Shown here: piece by piece, positions 19,681 to 27,992 of the stretch
Numbering within the stretch: position 1 is the stretch's first letter
Layout of the letters: each line of letters begins with the position of its first letter
Source: Oceanospirillum sanctuarii
GTDB lineage: Bacteria > Pseudomonadota > Gammaproteobacteria > Pseudomonadales > Halomonadaceae
Reading direction: 5' to 3'
Length of the DNA stretch: 64,000 bases
Assembly: GCF_002150805.1 (NCBI RefSeq)
Contig: NZ_MTBA01000001.1
Location: forward strand, 816,590-880,589
Made by a program: the position numbers and the translations under genes
The notes under the pieces: model-generated
What the model saw: only the letters and a program-made list of their open reading frames with translations
Databases searched by the model: none
What the model was told of the DNA's origin: nothing

Positions 19681-22600
19681 ATGCCCTATTTTTTTAATGC
19701 CGGATGGACTGCGGCTAATCAGACCTCTCAAGCCTTACAGGCCATAGACAGCCTTATCCCTCAGATCATGGCGATCGATCCGGAGAATGGCGCTCCTAAG
19801 CTGTACCGTCTGAAGCTCGAACAGGCCGAAGAACAACTGTCGGTAGAAAAACAACAGTCGGAAGAAAAACAAAAGCCCCCAGAACAGCAGCTGCGCCCGG
19901 CGCTGACCGGTTTTGCCACCCTGATGCGGGCCAAAGGCAGCGTGCAGCTGAGCGGTTATTTTAACAAGGCGCCCGGCCGTGAGCTGTGCCGTGTGGCTTA
20001 CGACACCAACGGCTGCCTGACACTGCTGGACGAGAGCAACATGCAGACACAGGAACTGCAGCACTTCGGCAGTGATGTCCGGGCAGAAGTACTCTCCGAC
20101 GGGCAGACACTGGTGGTGCTTTATCAGCTGCCGGGGGAACATGTTCACCGGCTGGAGTTCTGGGCATTTGATCAGGCTGGAGCCTTAAGCCGCGACCAGA
20201 GCTTTACCCTGGACTGGTACGCTGATGAGCCGGAGGATATTGAATATCCTGATGCAGAGCCGATCTATGATCTGCGTTTTAACGATCTGCTGTTTGCCGG
20301 TCCCGATAACAGCATCATCCTGATGGCCAGCCGGGAGACCCGTTATACCGATGATGAATACCACCCGCTGCAGTACCTGATCCGGATTGATCGTAACGAA
20401 GCCGGTGACAAACTGCTCTTCCGTGCTCAGGATCTGGAAACACCGCCGGAAGACTGGACTCCGGAAAAACCCCGCATCAGCGTAAATGCCCAAACCGGCC
20501 TTATGGCCCTGCCTTCGATGCAGATTGAAGTGACAGATGCAGGCATTATCAACTGTATCAATCTGGTGGATCTGAACGCCTTTAACACACTGGAACAGGG
20601 CTCCCGTCCGTGGCAGGAAGTGGTGCGTCAGGTTCCGGTACGTCTTATCACAACAGAGGATCTGAACGCTTGTTTTCGTTCAGGCTTTGATCCTGAAGAT
20701 GAAAGCGATCAGGAAGACTTTATCAACCTGATCTCCGCTATCCGCTTTGCTGATGAAGTACTGCCGGAAGTATCCCCAGCATCTGATCAAGAAAGCTCTG
20801 GAGAAGAAAGCAGCGAAACAGAGATCCCGCTCTGGGTAAGCTGGGGCGACAGCTGCCGCAAACTGGTGCTGAGCAAGGACGGCGACACGATCTGGCGGTC
20901 CCCCATTATGGGCGCTGCACCGATCAACCGTTTGGAGCCTGAAAAAACGCCCACGGACCGACTGGCTGAGGTTGGCGGTGAATCCACACTGATGGCGCTG
21001 GCGGATCTGTCCGCCTCTGTAAACACGTCTGCAGGCAGTGATACTTCCTACCTGCTATTTGAAGACCACTTTGGCTTCAGTGTGCTGAGCTTGTCGGCCG
21101 AACAGCTGACGCTACTGAACCACCAGCAAAGCCCGAGTGCAGGCATGACTGATTTTCAGGTGCTGACACAGCAGGAAGTTTACTGGAACCAGCACTGGTC
21201 GGAGGCTGAGAACCAAACCGCCGAACAGAAGCTTGAGCTGGCGGCGCTGGGTAAAAACATCATTCAGGTGGATGATCTGCACGATGATGCCGCTCTGCTG
21301 CGCGCCCTTGAGCATCTGTGCCAACGTTTTGAGGGAGATATCGATACTCTGTGCAACGGCTCAAGCCTGACACTGGTGTTCAGCGATGGCGAAAACCTCT
21401 GGGATGAAGAGGAGTTTTTCAGCAGGGTCATCAAACTCAGTGGTGCCGACCAGTTGATGGCCCGCCTGCTTAAAGCCTTTAACGCCTACGACGGGGCCGA
21501 CTACTGCTTTACGGATCCCATTTCCCTGCACGGCCGGGAAAACTACGACGGCAAACCGGCCCTGGCGGATTGCGCCCTGCAGCTTGGGCTGTCGGATATC
21601 CGCTGGCTTGGTCTGATCGGTGATTATCTCAATGCCATCGACCCGGATCACGAATTCTTCTTTGCCCATACCGGTATCCCTCAGCTGGAAAAGCAGCATG
21701 GTGAAACCCCGGAATGGTCCGTTTTTTACAACAGTCTGCCCGCGCCTATGGGCCCGGAAGAAGAGTGGGATGAGGACGATGACGAAGACGACTGTGACGA
21801 CGAATGGGAAGATGAAGACGAGGACGACTGGGACGATGACGAGCCGGAAGAAAAGCAATGGCCGGATCCCCGCCCGGATGACATCGTTCTAGCGTCTCTG
21901 CCAGCCCATCTGCTGCCTCGGCGTAAAGTGCTTCTGGCAGAAGCCCAGCAACGTTTTGACGATGTGATCCAACGTATCGCCAGCTTGTCTGATACCAAAG
22001 AAGCGAATCACATGCTGCTGCTCCTGCAGGTGCTGTCTCATAAGGTGGAGATCGACCCGGATATCGCCATCATCACCTTTGAGCGCACGTTTAACGACAG
22101 TTTTAAGAGCCAGGAACTGGTCGCCATTGAAGCAGAGCTGGAAGGCTATTTCCGTCACCCTATGGAAGGCATGGTGATGTACAGGGATGGCTATCTGGAC
22201 CTTAACCAATACCACTTCCTGGAGCCTTTGTTTGCCAAAGCGGTGGAACTGGAAGCCTGGCAGGAGCTGGAGCATTACCTGTTGGGTCAGATCCGTTGGG
22301 TAAAAGAGCAGGATCACGGCAACGCCTGGTACGTGGACGATGTGCCTTATGGTAACTACGCTGCCGAAGCTCTGCTGCGCCACGATGTCAGCTACGGGCC
22401 GCTGTACGCCGATTATCTGGAAACCATGTTGCTGGATACCCCGGAAGATACCGTGGGCGAATTTCTGCGGGAAATGATTCCGGAGCTGGGTATCAACGAA
22501 CATACCTACCCGATTCTGCGGGCACGGGCTACCTTTGCTGCCGGTCATACCGGCCATGAGGATTTTGAACAGTGGTGTCACGAGCTGCCGGTGGCCAAGT

Positions 22601-22725
22601 GGTTAAAAGAGCACAATCTGCTGGAGGATTTCCTGCAGTTCTTTGAAGATGATTACCGAAACTACACCCATGATGAAGACGATATTCAGGAAGAAACCCA
22701 ACGTATGCGCAAGCTGCTGAGCTGA
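19681..22725 (+). CDS. Uncharacterised composite protein, component 4 of the five-gene cassette
   Basis: Protein of 1014 residues in three parts. Residues 1-690 resemble components 2 and 3: PLWVSWGDSCRKLVLS at 383 and YLNAIDPDHEFFFAH before FYNSLPAP (682-689). Residues 693-724 are almost wholly Asp and Glu with a few Trp. Residues about 730-1014 form a helical domain with AWYVDDVPYGNYAAEALL (882 on), which resembles component 1 near residue 140. It therefore looks like a fusion of the two families in the operon and may hold the complex together. A Gln/Glu/Lys segment near residues 55-75 is low complexity. GAGG precedes the ATG, which follows the stop of component 3 by 2 nt. No enzyme motif recognised. 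Confidence 0.75.
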   Translation: MPYFFNAGWTAANQTSQALQAIDSLIPQIMAIDPENGAPKLYRLKLEQAEEQLSVEKQQSEEKQKPPEQQLRPALTGFATLMRAKGSVQLSGYFNKAPGRELCRVAYDTNGCLTLLDESNMQTQELQHFGSDVRAEVLSDGQTLVVLYQLPGEHVHRLEFWAFDQAGALSRDQSFTLDWYADEPEDIEYPDAEPIYDLRFNDLLFAGPDNSIILMASRETRYTDDEYHPLQYLIRIDRNEAGDKLLFRAQDLETPPEDWTPEKPRISVNAQTGLMALPSMQIEVTDAGIINCINLVDLNAFNTLEQGSRPWQEVVRQVPVRLITTEDLNACFRSGFDPEDESDQEDFINLISAIRFADEVLPEVSPASDQESSGEESSETEIPLWVSWGDSCRKLVLSKDGDTIWRSPIMGAAPINRLEPEKTPTDRLAEVGGESTLMALADLSASVNTSAGSDTSYLLFEDHFGFSVLSLSAEQLTLLNHQQSPSAGMTDFQVLTQQEVYWNQHWSEAENQTAEQKLELAALGKNIIQVDDLHDDAALLRALEHLCQRFEGDIDTLCNGSSLTLVFSDGENLWDEEEFFSRVIKLSGADQLMARLLKAFNAYDGADYCFTDPISLHGRENYDGKPALADCALQLGLSDIRWLGLIGDYLNAIDPDHEFFFAHTGIPQLEKQHGETPEWSVFYNSLPAPMGPEEEWDEDDDEDDCDDEWEDEDEDDWDDDEPEEKQWPDPRPDDIVLASLPAHLLPRRKVLLAEAQQRFDDVIQRIASLSDTKEANHMLLLLQVLSHKVEIDPDIAIITFERTFNDSFKSQELVAIEAELEGYFRHPMEGMVMYRDGYLDLNQYHFLEPLFAKAVELEAWQELEHYLLGQIRWVKEQDHGNAWYVDDVPYGNYAAEALLRHDVSYGPLYADYLETMLLDTPEDTVGEFLREMIPELGINEHTYPILRARATFAAGHTGHEDFEQWCHELPVAKWLKEHNLLEDFLQFFEDDYRNYTHDEDDIQEETQRMRKLLS

Positions 22726-22737
22726 GAAGGAAAAACC

Positions 22738-23787
22738 ATGTTAACGCTATTTAAGGATATCTTCTGGCGGGATCAGTTCGGCCAAAGCCAGACTATGGGC
22801 AAGGAGTCCAAAACTCAGAAGCTGGACCGTGATCGCTATTTCATGGGGCTCAGCCTGCTCTCTACCTTTTACTTTGTCGGATTGTACGGCGGACAGTTTC
22901 TCTATCCCTCCTACGACTCAGCCTTTATGGATAACAATTATCAGGTATTCGACCTGATAATTACTCTGTTCAGCCCACACCTTTACTTCGATCCTCTTGT
23001 CCTGGTGTTGTGTGTCATGCTGAGTGCCCGAGCCTTTGGACGCTGGCTGGCAGCTCCTGTTGGCCTGATCAGCTTCTGCAATCTGTCGATAATCTCACTG
23101 GCACCCAATCTGAAAGATATGGAGCTGGCTCACCCGAATGTCTATCTGACGCTGCTCATTTACGGAGTTCTCTTTCTGGTCTGGCTGATTTTTCAGTTAC
23201 TGATGCTGGCTCGCTCAGGCTTAAAGCATTATCAGCCGGGGCACCCACTGGTACGCCTTAACCCGAATCTGCCCGCTAAAAAGCAGTTCAACGCCATTCA
23301 GTATATGTGGGGCTTTATGCTGCTGGGCACAGCTCTGGTGATCAGTTCATTGGTATTCTCAATGGCGCTCTACATCTTCGGCCATTATCTGAGTATGACT
23401 CTGGTCTACGGTGCCATTCTGGTAATCACCCTTGCCAGTCTGGGCTTTTCCTTACTGATTATGGTGAAACGCCTGCGCAATCTGAATAAGAAACCTCTGG
23501 GCTGGCTGGCGGCACTTATCCTGATTCCATTAGCCTTTAACGGCTTACAGGCGTTCCTTTATGAGGAGAACTTCTTTGATCTGATGTCGCTCTTCTTTGT
23601 CATGTATTTCGCCGTTGCCTTTATGCGCTTTGCTCTGCTGATCGCTCAGGTACTACTGCTTTCTGCTAGCTACAATGGCGGCGCGGATAACGCTGAAGAA
23701 AAAACTGTCACTCCTGATGCAGGTGACGCATCTGATAATTCAGCCAAGCTAATGGATGAGTTGAGTACTGCAGAGCCAGCTCGATAA
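22738..23787 (+). CDS. Eight-helix membrane protein, component 5 of the five-gene cassette
   Basis: Protein of 349 residues with about eight membrane helices, for example YFMGLSLLSTFYFVGLYGG (35 on), VYLTLLIYGVLFLVWLIFQL, LVYGAILVITLASLGFSLL and LFFVMYFAVAFMRFALLIAQ. The N-terminus is charged, a basic loop follows helix 4, and the tail is acidic. No transporter or enzyme signature is visible. GAAGGAAAAACC precedes the ATG, 12 nt after component 4, and a terminator follows, so it is the last gene of the cassette. It is the only membrane component and would be a natural anchor for the four soluble proteins (inference). Confidence 0.75.
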   Translation: MLTLFKDIFWRDQFGQSQTMGKESKTQKLDRDRYFMGLSLLSTFYFVGLYGGQFLYPSYDSAFMDNNYQVFDLIITLFSPHLYFDPLVLVLCVMLSARAFGRWLAAPVGLISFCNLSIISLAPNLKDMELAHPNVYLTLLIYGVLFLVWLIFQLLMLARSGLKHYQPGHPLVRLNPNLPAKKQFNAIQYMWGFMLLGTALVISSLVFSMALYIFGHYLSMTLVYGAILVITLASLGFSLLIMVKRLRNLNKKPLGWLAALILIPLAFNGLQAFLYEENFFDLMSLFFVMYFAVAFMRFALLIAQVLLLSASYNGGADNAEEKTVTPDAGDASDNSAKLMDELSTAEPAR

Positions 23788-23812
23788 TAGCGGTTCTCTA
23801 CCTCCAAAACAG

Positions 23813-23838
23813 GAAAAGCCCGCAACTGCGGGCTTTTC
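23813..23838. terminator. Bidirectional terminator after the five-gene cassette
   Basis: GAAAAGCCCGC, AACT, GCGGGCTTTTC: an 11-bp stem with A and T flanks between convergent genes. Confidence 0.88.
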
Positions 23839-23856
23839 GGTCTTTATAGAGAGCTT

Positions 23857-24528
23857 TTACCACTTCCCGTCACAACGGGCTTGCTTGCCATCGTCATAAA
23901 GGTGACCTCTCTGCCATAGTTCCGCCAACTCAGGCTTACTGAGTAGCGGGCTATCGGATCGTTCAGCAATTTCAAAGATCATTACCGGAGAGGTATGCAG
24001 CCCACCCTGCTTATAATTCAGGGTTTGCTGACCTTTTCGTCCCTGAAGCCGCATCAACAACTTACCTGCTTTGTCCCTAAGCAGTACCTGACAACCGCTG
24101 GCATCATATTCCCAGCGCCCAATCAGCAAGGGCTTAGTGATGTCGTACTGATAGTCAGCCACATAGGACGGATAGACGGGATCAGCAGCTTTGAAGTCAT
24201 ACCCGAGCATCGATTCTGAAGTTTTGCGGATCAGCCGAAACTCACGGATCACATTGGCATAATCCTTCTCACCATTTCGGTAAACAACCTCTTCATCAAG
24301 GTTCAGATCAAAGCGCACCGCCAAATTGCCGGTATCCATGGAGGAAAAGAAACTGAGCTGAGAGACAGGAGCGCCCCTATAAGATACTGATGATCGCTCG
24401 TTAGGCCCTTAATAAGCCGGAATATCAATCCCAGTACAGGCAGACAAGCCCAAAACAAATAAAACTGCGACAGATACAATAACGGGCGTTTTTAGCGTTT
24501 TCTTCACAACGGCAGGCACAAAACCCAT
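23857..24528 (-). pseudogene. Lipoprotein gene interrupted by one in-frame stop
   Basis: An ATG at 24528 with AAGGA 6 nt upstream starts a lipoprotein signal peptide: KK, a hydrophobic core, and lipobox LSAC with Cys31. The frame meets TAA at codon 40 (24411-24409). The same frame then stays open without a shift for 184 more codons to 23857. That part begins GPNERSSVSYRGAPVSQLSF and ends DDGKQARCDGKW. A clean frame of that length directly after the stop points to a nonsense change in a 223-residue lipoprotein, or to a sequence error. Restart at an internal ATG (24339) would give a 160-residue protein without export signal. The family is not recognised. Confidence 0.65.
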
Positions 24529-24614
24529 GGTTCATCCTTAACAGGGTCAAATTAGAGCAGGAATTCTATCAAGGATTTATCGGCTTCTGGTACCGATCCA
24601 CTAAAACCTGAGGC

Positions 24615-24646
24615 GGAAAAGAGAAGCAGCTCACGATACGGAGCTG
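24615..24646 (-). terminator. Possible terminator after the transglycosylase gene
   Basis: On the minus strand CAGCTC and GAGCTG pair around an 8-nt loop and run into CTTCTCTTTT. The stem is short. Confidence 0.45.
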
Positions 24647-24670
24647 TAGGGAAGGGTTTTCTCGGGAAAA

Positions 24671-25348
24671 TTATAACAGACCGGTATCCTGCCCGATCTG
24701 AGAGACATAGTTACGGGTCTCTTTCGGCGCTTTTTCCAGCCAGCTCCGGCCATATTTCTTTCGGGCTTTACTGACATTGCCCGGCCCCCAGTTATAAGCC
24801 GCCAGTGCCATTGGCCAGTCGTTAAACTGGCGATTCAGCTGAGACAGATATCGGGCAGCATAGAAGATACTGTGCTCAGGATCTAACGGGCGGGCTTCCG
24901 GATGCCAACGAGGCACAATTTGCGCGATCCCAACCGCTCCGGCAGAACTCACCACCTTGCCGCAGATAATATCTTCACGATAGCGGCATTCCTGATAAAT
25001 CAGCCGTGCCAGAACACCTGCAGGAATTCCCTGCTGCTGCTCCGCCTTACGGATACTGTTCAGATAGGGGGCGGCGCTTTTCGGTGGTTGCCAGCCCTTG
25101 CTGGTTTTAGCATTCTCCGACCAGCCTCTGACTTTCTCAGAAGCCTTCTCCTGCCAGCCTTTTGGCTCACGGGTAACATATTCATCACGCTCGTACTGGC
25201 GTTCATTGCTCTGCTCTTTTTTCTTGGCAGAACGCTTTTTATAGGCACCAAACAACCAACGCCCCGCTTTAAAACTTTTTTTCAGCACGCCATAAGCGGT
25301 TTTAAGGCGCTTGTAGTTTTTGTAGAGCTTACCGATTCTGAACCACAT
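24671..25348 (-). CDS. SLT-domain lytic transglycosylase without signal peptide
   Basis: The C-terminal half (about 90-225) is a lysozyme-like SLT domain: catalytic Glu120 in YQECRY, then GAVGIAQIVP and AAYNWGPGNVSKA. Such enzymes cleave the MurNAc-GlcNAc bond in peptidoglycan and leave an anhydro end. The first 90 residues are very basic (YKNYKRLKTAYGVLKKSF, then KKRSAKKKE) and have no hydrophobic signal core, which is unusual for a periplasmic enzyme. Export by another route, a wrong start, or a phage- or conjugation-like role are all possible. It stands between slt (same strand, separated by a terminator) and the broken lipoprotein gene. Confidence 0.8.
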   Translation of the reverse strand: MWFRIGKLYKNYKRLKTAYGVLKKSFKAGRWLFGAYKKRSAKKKEQSNERQYERDEYVTREPKGWQEKASEKVRGWSENAKTSKGWQPPKSAAPYLNSIRKAEQQQGIPAGVLARLIYQECRYREDIICGKVVSSAGAVGIAQIVPRWHPEARPLDPEHSIFYAARYLSQLNRQFNDWPMALAAYNWGPGNVSKARKKYGRSWLEKAPKETRNYVSQIGQDTGLL

Positions 25349-25472
25349 AACCGATCACACACCTTCAGGAAGAATCACAATGACCTGCTATTAGTCTATG
25401 TCAAAGCGCCGGGGTTCCCTGGCTTGTTGATATAAGGGGCTGTTCTGGGAGATTAATAGTAGAGTTTCAGGC

Positions 25473-25502
25473 AAGAAAAAAGGTGGCTCGTAGCCACCTT
25501 TT
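25473..25502 (-). terminator. Terminator of slt
   Basis: On the minus strand AAAAGGTGGCT, ACG, AGCCACCTTTT is an 11-bp stem followed by more T. It lies 30 bp after the slt stop. Confidence 0.85.
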
Positions 25503-25531
25503 GGGGATCGGGTCTGCAGACTCAAACCCTG

Positions 25532-27586
25532 TTAATCCAACACCACCTCACCACTTTCCGGCAGGTTTAACGCCAATAGCTGACGCTCATTATCGTCCAG
25601 CAGGCGGGTTGGGCGATTAGCCATCATGTCGTAAACCACGCCGTATTCCAGTACGCGCTGAACATAGATACGGGTTTCTTCGTAAGGAATCACTTCTACC
25701 CAGATATCCAGAGGAAGATGACCGCGCTTTTTCAGCCAGCTTTTAACCCGATATGGGCCAGCATTATAGGCGGCTGTGGCGTAGATACGACTGCCATCGA
25801 AACGATCCAGCATCTGCGCCAGATAAGCGGTGCCCAGTGCGATATTAGTCGCCGGATTATAAAGCTCTTTGGTCTTTTTCAGGCTTTGACGAATCTTCTT
25901 AGCGGTCTGCTTTGCCGTCTTCGGCATCAGCTGCATCAGCCCCATAGCCCCCACACCGGAACGCGCCAGCGGATTGAAGGCGCTTTCCTGACGGGTAATC
26001 GACAATGCCCAGTTCAGGGGGATTTTCTGCTTGTCAGAGAATTGCTGGTAAAGATCTGCGTATTCTAGCGGAAATCTCAGCTGCAGATCGTTCCACTTGC
26101 GGATCAGCGCCGCTCCGGCAATCGCCTGAGAGTGCCACTGCCAACTACCCGCCAGATGGGACAGGGCATATTTCTGCTCATCATCTAAAGTCGGGAACAG
26201 CAGATTCCACTCCTGACGGGCATATTCAAACTCTTCCAGCTGCACCAGTTCGTACATGCGGCGAACCGATGGCAACAGCAGAAGCCCCTGCTGCAAACTG
26301 GCGGAGAAGTTAGCCGGCTCATAGTTCAGGTTAAATGGCTGGCCAAGCTGTTCCGAGGCCAGAAAACCATAATAGCTACGATCTACCGCGATCTCGGCAA
26401 ACAACTGATCCTGCGTCTGACCTGATATATTCTGCTCCGCTACCGCCTGCCAATAGCGCCAGCGACTGGTGATCTTCTCTTCCTCTGGCAATTTAGCGAT
26501 CAGCGCCTGCACTTCAGGCCAGTTCTGCTGACTCAGCGCCAGACGGATACGCCACTCGGTAATCTCAATATCCTGAAAATCCGGATCAATCTTTGCCACC
26601 AGCTCCGGTGCATCATCATAGAAGCGCAACGCCAGACGAACCCCCAGATAGTGATTCAGCTCTGCTTTCTCTTCCGGGGTAAAGTTCAGATGATCCCTTA
26701 AGGACAACCAGCGACGGGCCGCTAAGCGCATATCTTTTTGCGCCAAACGACGCACAGCGTAGTCAACAATAATGCGATGGGTATGATTGTTCGGGGAGAA
26801 GGTTTTCGGTTTCAGCCAGCGCTCAGGGTTACTACGCACCTGCCACAAAAGACGGGCATTGCGCTTGCCATCCGGCTGGTCGATCTTTTTCTCGGCGTAT
26901 CGAGCCAACGAGAAATTGCGTTCCCGTACCGCGTTCCAGAAGCGAATCTCAGCAACCGGCGAAGTCAGTCCACCACGACGCTGCCAGTAGGCAAAAACAG
27001 AATCACAGCTTTTGGGTTGTGACTCCCCCTGCACCCAGAGTTCTGCCACCTTTTCCAGCTGAGTTGCCAGAATGCCCTGCTTCATATCAGCTTTAAGCAT
27101 CAGGCACTTGTAATGATTGCCCCTTGGCTGAAACAGTTGATAAGCCTGACGATAACCCGCCCAATCATTACGGGCGGCCAGCGTATTCAGCCACTTCTGT
27201 TGCAAACCTTCCGTCACCGGCAGGTGCATATTCTGTTCAACAAAGCGGTTGATCTGCTCTGCCCCCAGAGACTCCAACTGACGGGAAATCACCTGAGCTT
27301 CAAGATAGGGCTTTAAGGGATAGGCATCCAGTGCATCCAGATTCTGGCGCACCTGAGACAGACGGCCTTTAGCCACCTGATCGGAAAGTTGTTCAAATAA
27401 CTGACGCTGTTCTGCCAGTTGAGCGTTGTTATGGAGGGCTGCCGAAACCGGCTGGGAAACAACAAGTAACGCTGCCGCCGTACCCAAGAGCTGGTTACGA
27501 CCAAAAACGATGGCTCGGGGAATAAAATTCAGTCGGCGGGCCTGCCTGAACAAGGCGGGCCACCTGCCCTGTATCTGCTGATGCAT
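25532..27586 (-). CDS. slt: Soluble lytic murein transglycosylase Slt70
   Basis: Periplasmic exolytic transglycosylase that releases anhydro-muropeptides during wall turnover. The 684 residues start with a basic n-region and hydrophobic core (LLGTAAALLVVSQPVSAALHN). A long helical superhelix follows, then the SLT domain from about 500: catalytic Glu534 in TRQESAFNPLARSGVGAMGL, LMQLMPKTAKQTA and AAYNAGPYRVKSWL. Length and order match E. coli Slt70. AAGGAG lies 7 nt before the ATG. It is not in an operon with its neighbours. Confidence 0.92.
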   Translation of the reverse strand: MHQQIQGRWPALFRQARRLNFIPRAIVFGRNQLLGTAAALLVVSQPVSAALHNNAQLAEQRQLFEQLSDQVAKGRLSQVRQNLDALDAYPLKPYLEAQVISRQLESLGAEQINRFVEQNMHLPVTEGLQQKWLNTLAARNDWAGYRQAYQLFQPRGNHYKCLMLKADMKQGILATQLEKVAELWVQGESQPKSCDSVFAYWQRRGGLTSPVAEIRFWNAVRERNFSLARYAEKKIDQPDGKRNARLLWQVRSNPERWLKPKTFSPNNHTHRIIVDYAVRRLAQKDMRLAARRWLSLRDHLNFTPEEKAELNHYLGVRLALRFYDDAPELVAKIDPDFQDIEITEWRIRLALSQQNWPEVQALIAKLPEEEKITSRWRYWQAVAEQNISGQTQDQLFAEIAVDRSYYGFLASEQLGQPFNLNYEPANFSASLQQGLLLLPSVRRMYELVQLEEFEYARQEWNLLFPTLDDEQKYALSHLAGSWQWHSQAIAGAALIRKWNDLQLRFPLEYADLYQQFSDKQKIPLNWALSITRQESAFNPLARSGVGAMGLMQLMPKTAKQTAKKIRQSLKKTKELYNPATNIALGTAYLAQMLDRFDGSRIYATAAYNAGPYRVKSWLKKRGHLPLDIWVEVIPYEETRIYVQRVLEYGVVYDMMANRPTRLLDDNERQLLALNLPESGEVVLD

Positions 27587-27992
27587 CGGTGTCTCCTTAA
27601 CGCTCCCTGAAACCTGATCCCGTTCGGAACCAGCCGCTATCCTGAAACCTTCCCTTGGGTATAAATATCCTTAACTACAGGATCTGAATTTCCCACTGAA
27701 AGAGACACATCAACACGCGATAACGGACGTTCAGCTTAAGTAAAATCAGTCTGAAAACCTGACATTCAAATAATAATGTAAGAGAAATATAACAATAGCT
27801 CAAACGCAGGTTTCAAAAGAGTCTACAAAAAAGCGTGACCGGATGACATAACCCCATAAAAATAAACCTGAAACAGCTAAACGCTGCTTCAGGTTTGCTG
27901 ATATACCCTAGTGCGCTCTTCACAGATTCCTTACCGTGCTTTTGTTCAGACAAACCGGACAAAGCCTTTCGGAAAATATCCATCAGTTGCCT
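27587..27992. other. Gene-free region between slt and hutG
   Basis: This stretch holds the slt promoter region (AT-rich around 27650-27680, with the 10-bp segment AGGTTTCAGG twice on the minus strand between 27600 and 27650) and, toward hutG, the hut terminator. No gene is supported on either strand. Confidence 0.6.
27857..27895 (-). terminator. Terminator of the hut operon
   Basis: On the minus strand AAACCTGAA.CAGC pairs with GCTG.TTCAGGTTT (one mismatch) over a short loop and runs into ATTTTTATG, about 100 bp after hutG. Confidence 0.75.
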
